Assembly (NCBI RefSeq): GCF_014164505.1
Contig: NZ_JACJFI010000012.1
Coordinates: forward strand, 1-35,860
Length of the DNA: 35,860 bases
Reading direction: 5' to 3'
From: Shewanella sp. SG41-4
GTDB taxonomy: Bacteria > Pseudomonadota > Gammaproteobacteria > Enterobacterales > Shewanellaceae
Below, piece by piece: positions 23,521 to 32,869 of this stretch. The translations under genes were made by a program, and so were the position numbers. The notes under the pieces were generated by a model. That model was not told where the DNA came from and did not search any database. It saw nothing but the letters and a program-made list of their open reading frames with translations. Position 1 is the stretch's first letter. Each line of letters starts with the position of its first letter.

Positions 23521-25248
23521 ATGAAATATCGCACACATTTATTTTCTCTTCGTATCGGGCATGCACTCCGAGAGTCTTTAAAAGACGCTCCCTACAATGC
23601 CAATGCATTCACTAAAGATTTATTAGCCGGCTTAACCGTTGGCATTATTGCTATTCCATTAGCAATGGCGCTTGCGATTGCCATAGGGGTCGCACCGCAA
23701 TACGGGTTGTATACCGCCATTATTGCTGGATTTATTATCCCGCTCACCGGTGGCTCACGTTATAGCGTGTCTGGCCCTACCGCCGCGTTTGTGGTGATCC
23801 TCTATCCCATAGTGCATCAATATGGTTTGTCAGGGTTATTGCTTGCCAGCATGTTATCCGGACTAATGTTGATCATCATGGCGTTGTTTCGCTTAGGCCG
23901 TTTTATCCAATATATTCCCGAATCAGTCACCTTAGGGTTTACGGGTGGTATTGCTGTGGTGATTGCAGTGCTGCAAGTTAAGGACTTTTTTGGTCTAACT
24001 ATTACCGAGATGCCAGAAAGTTTTGTCGGTAAAGTAGCAACCTTAGTTCAAGAAATACCAGGGTTTTCTGGGCCAACATTGCTGGTGGGATTAAGCACCT
24101 TAGTAGTGTGTATTCTGTGGCCTAAACTCAAGTTGGCGGTACCCGCACATCTTCCTGCAGTGGTTGTGGCGAGCATTGTGGCGCTGGTACTAAATCAACT
24201 CGGTTTTCATGTGGCGACAATAGGTTCTACGTTCAGCTTTACCTTAGCCGATGGCTCAATCGGTGCAGGTATTCCCTCTATGCTGCCTGACTTTGAATGG
24301 CCTTGGCTTCGCGCGCAAACGGGTGAAGTGCCATTGGTACTCACTTGGCAATTAGCCAGTGACTTATTATCTGCCGCCTTTGCGATTGCCATGTTAGGCG
24401 CAATTGAATCGTTACTGTGTGCAGTGGTGCTAGACGGCATGTCAGGTAAAAAACACAGCGCCAATAGCGAATTACTTGGGCAAGGTATCGGTAATATTAT
24501 CGCGCCATTTTTTGGCGGTATTACCGCGACCGCTGCCATCGCACGTTCGGCGGCTAACTATAAGTCGGGTGCGGTAAGCCCAATCGCGGCCATGATCCAT
24601 GCGGTGGTGGTATTAGTGTCTTTGTTATCACTCAGTACTGTTTTGGCTTATATCCCCATGGCGGGCATGTCGGCGCTGCTTATTATGGTGGCTTGGAACA
24701 TGAGCGAAGCACCTAAGATTGTCCACCTTGTTAAAAAAGCCCCTGCCAGTGAAATACTGGTGTTGATGGTGTGCTTGTTACTGACCATATTTTTCGACAT
24801 GGTGATTGCGATCAGTGCTGGGATCATTTTGGCGTCGTTATTATTCATGAAACAAGTGGCCGACATGACCAAGGTGCAAGACATTAGCGAGCAGAAAAAG
24901 CACGTGCATGTTGAGTTACCGCCACGCTGGAAAGTGTTTAAAATTAATGGGCCATTATTTTTTGCTGCCGCCGACAGTGTGTTTGGTGAGTTGGCGCATT
25001 TGAGCGGCGACCAAGATGGGGTGATATTGTATTTCGACGGGGTATCGCTTTTAGATTCTGGTGGTGTCTCGGCGCTGTATAAGTTTATTGATAAATGTAA
25101 GCGTGATAATACTCGAGTATTGTTGGCCGATTTTCAATTTCAGCCACTTAAAACCTTAGCTAAAGCAGGCTTTAAGCCTGACGGCGTGCAGTGCGTGACG
25201 TATTCAACCTTGGCTAGTGCGCTGGATGATGTGGTGGCGGGAGCGTAA
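23521..25248 (+). CDS. dauA: SulP-family C4-dicarboxylate transporter, DauA-like
   Basis: A 575-residue inner-membrane transporter with about 12-14 membrane segments and a cytoplasmic STAS domain (about residues 455-570, with the ILYFDGVSLLDSGGVSAL signature). It aligns well with the E. coli DauA I remember over long runs, for example GIIAIPLAMALAI near the start and LGAIESLLCAVVLDGM near residue 300. DauA imports succinate, fumarate and aspartate under acidic aerobic conditions and affects regulation of other dicarboxylate carriers. Many database entries call such proteins sulfate permeases; the DauA similarity makes dicarboxylate more likely. It is monocistronic, with only a weak ribosome binding site. 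Proximity to fccA may be coincidental, since two operons separate them. Confidence 0.88.
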   Translation: MKYRTHLFSLRIGHALRESLKDAPYNANAFTKDLLAGLTVGIIAIPLAMALAIAIGVAPQYGLYTAIIAGFIIPLTGGSRYSVSGPTAAFVVILYPIVHQYGLSGLLLASMLSGLMLIIMALFRLGRFIQYIPESVTLGFTGGIAVVIAVLQVKDFFGLTITEMPESFVGKVATLVQEIPGFSGPTLLVGLSTLVVCILWPKLKLAVPAHLPAVVVASIVALVLNQLGFHVATIGSTFSFTLADGSIGAGIPSMLPDFEWPWLRAQTGEVPLVLTWQLASDLLSAAFAIAMLGAIESLLCAVVLDGMSGKKHSANSELLGQGIGNIIAPFFGGITATAAIARSAANYKSGAVSPIAAMIHAVVVLVSLLSLSTVLAYIPMAGMSALLIMVAWNMSEAPKIVHLVKKAPASEILVLMVCLLLTIFFDMVIAISAGIILASLLFMKQVADMTKVQDISEQKKHVHVELPPRWKVFKINGPLFFAAADSVFGELAHLSGDQDGVILYFDGVSLLDSGGVSALYKFIDKCKRDNTRVLLADFQFQPLKTLAKAGFKPDGVQCVTYSTLASALDDVVAGA

Positions 25249-25249
25249 C

Positions 25250-25283
25250 AACACCTTATAGGCCAACAAACCTATAGGGTGTT
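25250..25283. terminator. hairpin between convergent genes
   Basis: A 13-bp stem (25250-25262 with 25271-25283) containing one G-U pair and an 8-base loop, placed between the dauA stop and the end of the minus-strand peptidase operon. T-runs are poor on both sides, but position and stem strength fit a shared terminator. Confidence 0.65.
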
Positions 25284-25316
25284 ATTAATAAGTTAACTGC
25301 GATGACGCTTTGTGAG

Positions 25317-25832
25317 TTATTGGGCTGGTTTAGCGACTTCAATATACTGCCAAGAGTCTGCAATGTGCAGCCTTGCTGAAGTCACTTGCTTATTTCGCTC
25401 AACATTAATGTGGTTAGTTTGCTCTGACCACAACTCTTGCAGGGCGGTCATCTTAAGATAAAAACCGTCCATATTGGTGGTGATCGGCGTTTCCTGATAA
25501 ACCCACAAGTACTTGCCTTCTAATTCAGTGCCAACGTAAGTAAGCGTAACCGGATGTTGCTGCTGATCCTGCATCGAAAAAGTCGAAATAGCATAATAAG
25601 CAAACGCTTCACGGCCAACAGGATCGCCGATCAGATCGGTACTTTTATCGATCACTTGTTGGGCTGCGTGTTCAGCATCGTGTAAATAAAACCGATGCTG
25701 GACTTCTAACATGCCGCTACGCTGATTAAATACAATACTGGTGTAAGCTTCTTTTTGCTGGTGGGCTGTGGCATTGCCCGCCAGAAAACTCAAACCGACA
25801 GCGATTATTCCGACAAACAATGATAGGCGCAT
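25317..25832 (-). CDS. DUF6702-family exported protein
   Basis: A 171-residue protein with a Sec signal (cut after ATA, before HQQKEA), predicted to be periplasmic. The mature part is beta-rich, with the family pattern AYTSIVFNQRSGMLEVQHRFYLHDAEHAA. Its function is unknown to me. Its ATG overlaps the stop codon of the M1 peptidase gene (TAATG), so the two are translationally coupled. Repeated pairing of DUF6702 genes with M1-type peptidases in marine gammaproteobacteria is my recollection and would suggest a partner or substrate-presenting role. Confidence 0.8.
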   Translation of the reverse strand: MRLSLFVGIIAVGLSFLAGNATAHQQKEAYTSIVFNQRSGMLEVQHRFYLHDAEHAAQQVIDKSTDLIGDPVGREAFAYYAISTFSMQDQQQHPVTLTYVGTELEGKYLWVYQETPITTNMDGFYLKMTALQELWSEQTNHINVERNKQVTSARLHIADSWQYIEVAKPAQ

Positions 25833-28288
25833 TATTTCTTCTTCACTTTGATTTCAGGCTCTTTCAGGGCTTCTTTGTTGTCATGCATAATGTCGCGATA
25901 CTTATTGCCCTTACGTTCCTCTTCTTTAAAGGCCTCGATGCGTGACGGAATAATTTGTCTTGGGTAATAGTTGTTTTCAATATCGACATCGGCTGTTTCG
26001 CCGCGACGATCAACCACGGCAGACACTAAGATTTTGTCTTTGTCGGTGACAATGAGTTTACTGACTTCAAACGGTGAACGGCGCCAAATTTCTGCAGGCA
26101 GCACCAATGACTCGGTATCACCATTTTCAAACGTCAGTTCAAGTAGAATTGGCATCACTAAGCCACCTAAATTGGCAAAGTTAAACACGTAATAGTTTTT
26201 ATCTTCTTTGAGTGCACGAGCGAGTGCTTGCTGCTCCCATGGGTCTAGCTCGGCGTGTTTTTTGTTGTACTTGTTGCGTTCTTTATTGGTGACACTAAAT
26301 TGATCATATTGGTCATGATAATCAACGTTGTCTGAATTAAGTTCTACCCAGGTTTTTAGGCCACTTTGTTGGTTGCGCTCAACCGAATAAGGCATGGGTT
26401 TGTCTTTATAGTCTTGACGGCGGCGATCAAAATCAATATCAGGATTATTGCTGTCTAAGCGCAATTTATAAATGCGATCTAGCGAGATATCAACATGATC
26501 TGTGGTGTAAAACCAGCCACGGAAAAACCAATCTAAGTCGACACCAGAGGCTTCTTCCATGGTGCGGAAAAAGTCGCTTGGGGTAGGTCGCTTATTCATC
26601 CAACGACGGCTGTATTCTTGAAAGGCAAAATCGAATAGCTCACGACCTAATATTACTTCACGTAAAATATTCAGTGCCACAGCGGGTTTAATATAGGCGT
26701 TTGGACCCAGTTGCAACACACTGTCTGATTGCGTCATCACCGGTACTTGCACGTTAGACTTCATGTACTCAATAATGTCACTTGGCTCACGCCCCCACGG
26801 TAAATTAGGGTCCCATTCACGTGTCGCAATACCGTCTAAAAAGCTGTTTATACCTTCGTCCATCCACGTCCATTGGCGCTCGTCTGAGTTCACTATCATC
26901 GGGAAGTAGTTATGGCCGACTTCGTGGATCACTACGCCGATTAAGAATTGTTTTTCCGACAAGGTATAAGTACGACTTTCATCGTCGTGCCAAATGGTGC
27001 GTGGACCATTAAAGCTGATCATCGGGTATTCCATGCCGCCAACAGGGCCGTTTACACTAATGGCTGCAGGGTAGGGATAATCGAAGGTAAAACGTGAATA
27101 GACTTCAAGGGTGTGAATAACAGACGCAGTTGAATAACGCTGCCACAACTCGCCGCCTTCTTTAGGATAAAACGACATTGCCATTACTTGTGGGTTCTGG
27201 CTGCCTTTTTGTTGATAACCTTGTGCATCCCAAATAAATTTACGTGAAGATGCCCAAGCAAAGTCGCGTACGTTTTCAGCTTTAAAATGCCAGGTCTTAT
27301 TACCTTTAGCCGTGCTTGATTCGTTAGTAAGGGCTTCGTCTTCCGAGACAATAAATACAGGCTTTTTGGCTGTTTTAGCTTTATCTAAACGTTTGATTTG
27401 TTCAGGTGATAACACCTTTTTGCTGTTTTGTAATTCTCCAGTGGCCGTCACGATGTGATCACTCGGTACGGTCAAACTGACATCGTAATTACCAAACTCT
27501 AGGGTAAACTCGCCGCTGCCTAAAAACTCTTTATTGTGCCACGCTTCGTAGTCGGAATAGCTGGCAACTCGCGGAAACCACTGCGCCAATAAGAAGATAT
27601 CATTACCGCCTTCACGTTTGTCATCTGGGAAGTGCTCATATCCAGAACGTGCACCCACGGCGTCTTCTTCTAAAATGTTATAGCCATAATTAATGCGTAA
27701 TTGAGTCGATTTATTGTGGCTTAACGGGGTGGGTAAATCGACGCGCATTTGGGCGCCGACAATAGTGTATTTTACAGGCTTATTATTAGTGTCAGTAACC
27801 GCCGTTATTTGATAACCCAAGTTATTGTCAGCTAAAAATTGTTGACGACGAAGATCACCTAAACTGATTTTGGCAAAGGCATTATCACCATAAGTGTTGT
27901 TGGCACTAACGCTACCATCCACACCATTAAACGCGGCGCTGCGTTCAGACATCGAATCTGATTTAAAACGATTTTGTTCCAGCTGTAGCCACAAGTATTT
28001 AAGCGTATACGGCGAGTTGTTGTGATAAGTAATCACTTGCTCACCTTGAATGCGACGCTTTTTTTCATCAAGAGTGACATTGATTTTATAATCAACTTGT
28101 TGTTGCCAGTAGTCTTTGCCTGGTTCGCCAGCAGCATTGCGGTAATCGTTTGGTGTGGGGAGGCTTTCTTCAAGTTGACGAAACTTGTCTACAAAATGAC
28201 CTTTGCTTTGGACAATTTCAGAAGCCGAACTTGTAAGAATAACTGAACTGGTTAATGCCAGTAACAGCAGCTGACGATACACGCGCAT
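25832..28288 (-). CDS. M1-family zinc metallopeptidase, exported
   Basis: An 818-residue protein with a Sec signal ending near SSA. The gluzincin motif is complete: H455-E456-V-G-H459, then E478 after 18 residues (HEVGHNY ... WMDEG). GGMEYPM upstream is the substrate-binding equivalent of the GAMEN motif. The N-terminal half (about 60-350) is the beta-saddle domain of aminopeptidase N relatives. The C-terminal part lacks the long helical ERAP1-like domain, so this is the shorter periplasmic M1 branch. The final stretch is very charged (KEEERKGNKYRDIMHDNKEA and a KKK end). AGAGGAG lies 6 bases before the ATG. It is the first gene of a two-gene operon with the DUF6702 protein and may trim peptides in the periplasm. 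Confidence 0.93.
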   Translation of the reverse strand: MRVYRQLLLLALTSSVILTSSASEIVQSKGHFVDKFRQLEESLPTPNDYRNAAGEPGKDYWQQQVDYKINVTLDEKKRRIQGEQVITYHNNSPYTLKYLWLQLEQNRFKSDSMSERSAAFNGVDGSVSANNTYGDNAFAKISLGDLRRQQFLADNNLGYQITAVTDTNNKPVKYTIVGAQMRVDLPTPLSHNKSTQLRINYGYNILEEDAVGARSGYEHFPDDKREGGNDIFLLAQWFPRVASYSDYEAWHNKEFLGSGEFTLEFGNYDVSLTVPSDHIVTATGELQNSKKVLSPEQIKRLDKAKTAKKPVFIVSEDEALTNESSTAKGNKTWHFKAENVRDFAWASSRKFIWDAQGYQQKGSQNPQVMAMSFYPKEGGELWQRYSTASVIHTLEVYSRFTFDYPYPAAISVNGPVGGMEYPMISFNGPRTIWHDDESRTYTLSEKQFLIGVVIHEVGHNYFPMIVNSDERQWTWMDEGINSFLDGIATREWDPNLPWGREPSDIIEYMKSNVQVPVMTQSDSVLQLGPNAYIKPAVALNILREVILGRELFDFAFQEYSRRWMNKRPTPSDFFRTMEEASGVDLDWFFRGWFYTTDHVDISLDRIYKLRLDSNNPDIDFDRRRQDYKDKPMPYSVERNQQSGLKTWVELNSDNVDYHDQYDQFSVTNKERNKYNKKHAELDPWEQQALARALKEDKNYYVFNFANLGGLVMPILLELTFENGDTESLVLPAEIWRRSPFEVSKLIVTDKDKILVSAVVDRRGETADVDIENNYYPRQIIPSRIEAFKEEERKGNKYRDIMHDNKEALKEPEIKVKKK

Positions 28289-28462
28289 AAATACTCCTCT
28301 GACGTCAGCAAGCTGATGCCAATAATCCCAAAATGATGATTTGTTATATTTTTTGTTGGCGGAGTGTAACTAAATTGACTCTGTTATGCAGTGATAAGAG
28401 TGTTACGAAGTTTTGCACCTTGCTGATGCCAATTCCCTATGGCATAACAACTGTAAGCAAGA

Positions 28463-29254
28463 TTAATTAAAGCTAGGCAGGAACTTTTGCAGGTTTTTAT
28501 GACGGGCCTCATCTGAGGTCAGTGCCGGTAATATTTTGTATTTACTCATAATCTGTTGATATTCGCCATTCGCTTTTAGCATGTCGATGCCGTTAGCAAA
28601 GGTTACGGCATAAGCTTTATTGCGTGGATTAAAGCCAACATATAATGGCACCGGTTTGCCAATAGTGCCTGCATAGCGAAGTTGCAGAGTTAAGTTTAAT
28701 TGACTGGCGGTGTACTCAATGACATTTTTGTTGTCGATGATGACCGAATGACGTCCTTTTACCAGCCGAATAATATTCATCGCTAATGGGTCTCTACCCG
28801 AGGCAAAGTAGGTATTAGGATGTGCAGCAAACCAAGCATCGAGCTCAACACCATAGTCATAACCACTTACGATAGCAGCTTGTTGAGTGTTATTGAGGTC
28901 GGTAACCTGCTCAAATGCTTCGTTACTACCAACAAGTGTATAAAAGTCGTTGCTGTTATAGCCGACAATTACATCAGCATTAATCAATTGATTTTCGGCA
29001 ATGGCGCTAGACGTCAATGCCAGTACAGCGTCAATGTTGTTTCTTTGCAGTTCAATCAGTGCACGTTTATAGGGAAGGATCTGAAATTCAATCGGTTGAC
29101 CTTGGATTTCAAAAGCGCGACGCGTGAGTTCTACAACGTAGCCTGTTTGGTTGTCGCAGATATAAGGGCACCAAATATCAGAGGCGATACGTATAGGTGT
29201 AGCATGGGCGTGAATACTGAAAATAGACAGTAAAACGAACAGGTACTTTAACAA
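28463..29254 (-). CDS. periplasmic solute-binding protein family 3-like, orphan
   Basis: A 263-residue protein with a Sec signal (cut after HAHA). The start is a TTG at 29254, supported by GGAG 8 bases upstream; no in-frame ATG precedes it. The fold is that of amino-acid-type ABC solute-binding proteins: IRIASDIWCPYICDNQTGYVVELTRRAF, then FQILPYKRALIELQRNNIDAVLAL. Two Cys in WCPYIC may pair. No permease or ATPase gene lies nearby, so it is either an orphan receptor or an enzyme-like relative. Such stand-alone proteins are abundant in Shewanella. No strong terminator follows; the 12-base word GCTGATGCCAAT is repeated at 28312-28323 and 28422-28433 in the downstream gap. Confidence 0.85.
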   Translation of the reverse strand: MLKYLFVLLSIFSIHAHATPIRIASDIWCPYICDNQTGYVVELTRRAFEIQGQPIEFQILPYKRALIELQRNNIDAVLALTSSAIAENQLINADVIVGYNSNDFYTLVGSNEAFEQVTDLNNTQQAAIVSGYDYGVELDAWFAAHPNTYFASGRDPLAMNIIRLVKGRHSVIIDNKNVIEYTASQLNLTLQLRYAGTIGKPVPLYVGFNPRNKAYAVTFANGIDMLKANGEYQQIMSKYKILPALTSDEARHKNLQKFLPSFN

Positions 29255-29449
29255 GTATTTTGCTCCATGTGTTGAACGGGCGGGTATAGTAATTGTTTAA
29301 AGTGTTTAGGCAATCTTTTTTGATTAAAAAAGATACTACTTTATGTTTTGCTAACAAACATGCCGGTTTTGTGAACAGTTAGCGGCTGCCAGTAACAGGC
29401 TATTCATTATAGTTACTTTTTAGCAACAATTAAGCGAGGTGATATTTTT

Positions 29450-30463
29450 ATGGCAATACTAAACAGACAATTTACTCACGTAGTGGTTGAGCAACCTGGC
29501 GAGCCCAGCGTGATGACCATGACCCAATCAACGCTTGCGATGCCAACAGAAGGCCAAGTGACGATTAAGGTTTACGCTGCAGGCGTGAACGGGCCAGACA
29601 TTAAACAGCGCGTTGGTGCTTATCCACCGCCAGCAGATGCTAGCCCGATTATTGGTTTAGAAGTCGCTGGTGAAATTGTTGCCGTGGCAGACGATGTTAC
29701 TCAATGGCAGGTTGGCGATAAAGTGTGTGCCTTAGTGCCTGGCGGTGGCTATGCCGAGTTAGTGAATACTTACGCCGCCCATTGTTTACCTATTCCTACC
29801 GGTTACAGTTTTGTGCAAGCTGCCGCGCTACCTGAAACCTTTTTTACCGTATGGGGTAACTTGTTTATTCGCGGTGGGCTTAAAGCCGGTGAAACGGTGC
29901 TTATTCATGGGGGATCTGGTGGTATCGGTACTACTGCGATTCAAATGGCGAGTTGTTTAGGCGCAACGGTATTTGCGACCTCTGGCAGTGCAGATAAATG
30001 CAAATATTGTCTTGAACAAGGTGCTAGCGTAGCGATTAACTATAACGAGCAGCATTTTGTTGAACCGATTTTAGAAGCAACAAATGGATTAGGCGTTAAC
30101 GTCATCATGGATATCGCGGGTGGCGACTTTATTAACGAAAACCTCAAAGCCATAGCAACTGACGGACGTATGGTGTCGGTTGCCATGCAACGCGGCCCTC
30201 AGGCAAACGTGGATATATTCCGTATTATGGCCAAAAGAGTGGTTTGGACGGGGTCAACATTACGACCACAAAGCGTGGCGAATAAAGCCCTTATTGCAGA
30301 AGGTTTGGCTGAGCATGTATGGCCGTTATTAAATAGCGGCAAAATGAGTATTCCGATTGATAGCGTGTTCCCATTCTCTCAAGTGGTAAAGGCGCATGAA
30401 CTTATGGAGTCGGGTAAACACAAAGGCAAGATAGTGTTAGATCTGCAAGCAGATCCTCGTTAA
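29450..30463 (+). CDS. NAD(P)H-dependent quinone oxidoreductase, zinc-independent MDR family
   Basis: A 337-residue cytosolic enzyme of the medium-chain dehydrogenase/reductase superfamily, closest to the PIG3/quinone reductase group (TIGR02824-like). It has an N-terminal GroES-like domain (VKVYAAGVNGPDIKQRVGAYPPP in place of the zinc-binding ADH motif, so no catalytic zinc) and a Rossmann domain with LIHGGSGGIGTTAIQMA. The C-terminal end HKGKIVLDL is typical. It transfers hydride from NADPH to quinones or reactive enones, usually in detoxification. GAGGTG precedes the ATG by about 9 bases. The gene is monocistronic. Confidence 0.9.
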   Translation: MAILNRQFTHVVVEQPGEPSVMTMTQSTLAMPTEGQVTIKVYAAGVNGPDIKQRVGAYPPPADASPIIGLEVAGEIVAVADDVTQWQVGDKVCALVPGGGYAELVNTYAAHCLPIPTGYSFVQAAALPETFFTVWGNLFIRGGLKAGETVLIHGGSGGIGTTAIQMASCLGATVFATSGSADKCKYCLEQGASVAINYNEQHFVEPILEATNGLGVNVIMDIAGGDFINENLKAIATDGRMVSVAMQRGPQANVDIFRIMAKRVVWTGSTLRPQSVANKALIAEGLAEHVWPLLNSGKMSIPIDSVFPFSQVVKAHELMESGKHKGKIVLDLQADPR

Positions 30464-30850
30464 GCGAATTAACACCAACCCTGTTAACCCTGTTAACCTT
30501 GCTAATTTTGTGGTGTTAATTAACGATATATTTTGATAAAAAACTTGAAGCTTGATTTATTTAAGCTAAAGTCGTGATCACAAAGTGATTGGCCTTAAAG
30601 TGGTTAATCACTTTTGTGGGAGGTTTATTTTGAGAGAAAAATGACAGTAAAGTGTAAAAAACTGGCGACAATCGACATTTTTATGCAATTACTCGAAAAA
30701 TTCATCGTTTTAGGCATTGATTCTCAGAAATATTCTGTTTAAATACCCACACAAATACAGAACAGATAATCGTGGCGCAGTCTGAAGATGCTATCTTCAA
30801 TAATCCTGCATCATTTTTAGAATATGTGTTGATTAAGGGCGTTAGCATAT
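30464..30850. other. intergenic with 9-bp repeat and imperfect inverted repeat
   Basis: The unit AACCCTGTT is repeated at 30479-30487 and 30488-30496, with a degenerate third copy. An imperfect inverted repeat CACAAAGTGATT (30579-30590) / AATCACTTTTGTG (30606-30618) could fold but has no T-run. A 33-codon open frame (30641-30742) lacks a well-placed ribosome binding site. A small dyad GAAGAT/ATCTTC lies near 30785-30799. Confidence 0.5.
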
Positions 30851-31288
30851 ATGTATAACACTGCAAAAAAACAACTTTGGTTTGGTGAGTTAAGAACATC
30901 GAAAGGTAACACTATCGTCGTTCATGATAATCAATTGCCAGAAGCGTCACCAGGACGCATTTTTATGTACAACACTATCCGTAATACGATTGTGGAGTAC
31001 GTAGAAGACATCGTTAAAGTTAACTTACACGACTTAGATGAGCAGCAAACAAAAGCTGCTATGGCTGAGTTTGGTGATGCTTGGAAAGCGGCACGTAGTG
31101 AGTTTATGGCAAAGCATCAGTTACGGATTGATTTATCAAAAGTACCCGATACAGCGCCACCGCGTAAGGCTAAACCGGCTCCAGAGCCAGATGAAGCGAT
31201 TAACGCCGATGATGACATTCCAGAATTTGATGATTCAGATGATGACAATGACAGCTTTGATGACATGAGTGATAGAGAAGACGATTAA
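30851..31288 (+). CDS. hypothetical protein with strongly acidic C-terminal tail
   Basis: A 145-residue cytoplasmic protein. Residues 1-95 look like a compact domain (KQLWFGELRTSKGNTIVVHD, then GRIFMYNTIRNTIVEYV, then a charged helix). A Pro/Ala/Lys linker follows, and then about 35 residues that are mostly Asp and Glu (IPEFDDSDDDNDSFDD...). I do not recognise a function. The tail could bind metal or mimic nucleic acid. It is monocistronic and ends in a clear terminator. Confidence 0.8.
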   Translation: MYNTAKKQLWFGELRTSKGNTIVVHDNQLPEASPGRIFMYNTIRNTIVEYVEDIVKVNLHDLDEQQTKAAMAEFGDAWKAARSEFMAKHQLRIDLSKVPDTAPPRKAKPAPEPDEAINADDDIPEFDDSDDDNDSFDDMSDREDD

Positions 31289-31298
31289 ACCCGCAGAC

Positions 31299-31327
31299 AA
31301 TATTGAGTCTTTGGCTCAGTATTTTTG
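31299..31327 (+). terminator. rho-independent terminator of the acidic-tail protein gene
   Basis: Stem AATATTGAG (31299-31307)/CTCAGTATT (31315-31323) with one G-U pair, a 7-base loop and a T-run to 31326. Confidence 0.88.
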
Positions 31328-31371
31328 TTGTTTATCTTATCATCCTGCTTATATTTGCTATAGATTACTGA

Positions 31372-31405
31372 CCGCATAAGGAATAATTCATTATTCCTTA
31401 TGCGG
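31372..31405. terminator. perfect 15-bp hairpin, probable terminator of the gal cluster
   Basis: CCGCATAAGGAATAA (31372-31386) pairs perfectly with 31391-31405 around TTCA. It begins 1 base after the stop of the minus-strand membrane-protein gene. The T-run is poor on the minus strand and short on the plus strand (TTTATTC), so it may also act in RNA stabilisation. Confidence 0.65.
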
Positions 31406-31406
31406 T

Positions 31407-31820
31407 TTATTCTTTGTCGAAACTGTCGACAATAATCGCACCCATGGATGCAGGCATCGCGATTAAAATAATCCGCTTAAACGCTAAAATTGGGTCGGTA
31501 ATTAATGGTAATTTATTTAACGCCAATAGCACCACGCTCACCACTAATAGCGTCAATATATACGCTGCAATTACCCGCAAAAAAAATGCTTGTCTGCGCC
31601 TAACAATATTTGCCTGAAACACACTTTGATAAGCAAACAAAGTAATAAATGCCAGCGACAATACCACCACCAATACTAAATTTAATGTTGGTAAACTGGC
31701 CGATAATCGCCACGCTTCTTCAGAAAACGCAATCGGCACCGACAGGGCAAAAGCCCCAACGGCAATTTGGCCAATATCTTCGGCATTAAAATTGGGTTTA
31801 ACTGGCGGATTATTCTGCAT
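31407..31820 (-). CDS. small integral membrane protein (DUF2391-like)
   Basis: A 137-residue protein with four predicted membrane segments (about 21-38, 47-65, 81-105, 112-130). The pattern IAVGAFALSVPIAFSEEAW near the start resembles the GALLF-LPL-EMW motif I associate with DUF2391/TIGR02587 membrane proteins; this assignment is tentative. The ATG at 31820 lies inside the end of galM (11-base overlap), so it is translated as part of the galK-galM transcript. No role in galactose use is known to me. Confidence 0.75.
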   Translation of the reverse strand: MQNNPPVKPNFNAEDIGQIAVGAFALSVPIAFSEEAWRLSASLPTLNLVLVVVLSLAFITLFAYQSVFQANIVRRRQAFFLRVIAAYILTLLVVSVVLLALNKLPLITDPILAFKRIILIAMPASMGAIIVDSFDKE

Positions 31821-32844
31821 CAAACTGATATCGAGTGATGTGGTGATATATCTTACCTGGCGTTACCCATACATCGCCGGGTAAGTCAGGTTGATTAGGT
31901 GAGTCGGGTAGCATTTGCGGTTCAATGCACACCGCTTGATAGTCGTTTAATACTCGCTGCTTTTTACCTACTGTGCCTTGCAAAAAGTTTGCGCCATAAA
32001 CCTGTACCCCAGGCTGATTAGTATAAACAGTCATACTGCGGCCGCTATTGGGACTGGCTAAACAGCCAAATCGTTGTAAGTCTGCACCTGGATTATCTAA
32101 CACATAACAATGGTCGAAACCCTTGGTGGCAGCTAACGCAGGTCGCTCGGTTTGCACCGACATAGGCGTGGGTTTTGCCATGTCTACATCGCTACCCGCG
32201 GTAGGTTGCATTGAGGTAGGTATGCCAACATCATTCATTGTGAGGTACTTTGTGGCATCCACCTGCAAGGTATGCTGCTCATTGGTGTCGCTGCGATTAC
32301 CGTCTAAATTAAAGTAGCTGTGTTGGGTTAAACTAATAGGACAGGCTTTATCGGTACTGGCCAGCATTTCAACGTACAAGTTATTACCCACTAAACGGTA
32401 ATCGAGTTGCACAGTACAATTGCCCGGAAATCCCATGTCGCCGTCTGGACTTGTTAAAGTTAAGCGTACACCATCACTTAAGGTGCCAAGCTGCCACAAC
32501 TTTCGATTAAAGCCTTCAACACCACCGTGCAAACAATTGCTCGCTTGGTTAACGCTAAGCTGATATTCATGACCATTATAGTGGGTTTTACCATTGGCAA
32601 TACGATTGCTATAACGTCCTGCTATCGCCCCTAAATGAGCTTGTTGAGCAAGATAATCTTCGACACTGTCGCAGCCTAAAACGATATTTTTGCGTTCATC
32701 GTTGCGATCTGGAGTCCATAATGATCGAATGATGCCGCCTAAACTTAATACTTCAAGTGCGATGATGCCATTATCAATTCTAACCCGTTCAATCTCACCA
32801 CCACGGGGATCTTGCCAAGGTTCCAGCACACTAAAACGTACCAT
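31810..32844 (-). CDS. galM: aldose 1-epimerase (galactose mutarotase)
   Basis: A 344-residue enzyme converting beta- to alpha-D-galactose, the form used by galactokinase. Family motifs are NRIANGKTHYNG, the substrate-binding His in NCLHGGVEGF, the catalytic His in LTQHSYFNLDGN and the catalytic Glu in VCIEPQMLPDSPNQP. The C-terminus (VTPGKIYHHITRYQF) is typical. AGAGAGG precedes the ATG. It lies 25 bases after galK on the same strand and overlaps the next gene, so the three form an operon. Confidence 0.95.
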   Translation of the reverse strand: MVRFSVLEPWQDPRGGEIERVRIDNGIIALEVLSLGGIIRSLWTPDRNDERKNIVLGCDSVEDYLAQQAHLGAIAGRYSNRIANGKTHYNGHEYQLSVNQASNCLHGGVEGFNRKLWQLGTLSDGVRLTLTSPDGDMGFPGNCTVQLDYRLVGNNLYVEMLASTDKACPISLTQHSYFNLDGNRSDTNEQHTLQVDATKYLTMNDVGIPTSMQPTAGSDVDMAKPTPMSVQTERPALAATKGFDHCYVLDNPGADLQRFGCLASPNSGRSMTVYTNQPGVQVYGANFLQGTVGKKQRVLNDYQAVCIEPQMLPDSPNQPDLPGDVWVTPGKIYHHITRYQFDAE

Positions 32845-32869
32845 TTATGCCTCTCTAATCTGTTAATTA

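Noticed and set aside
28312..28433. Repeated word GCTGATGCCAAT (28312-28323 and 28422-28433)
   Set aside because: Only two copies of a 12-base word and no symmetry; too little to call an operator or repeat family.
30641..30742. 33-codon open frame downstream of GGGAGG
   Set aside because: The GGGAGG is about 17 bases from the ATG, too far for initiation, and the product has no recognisable feature.
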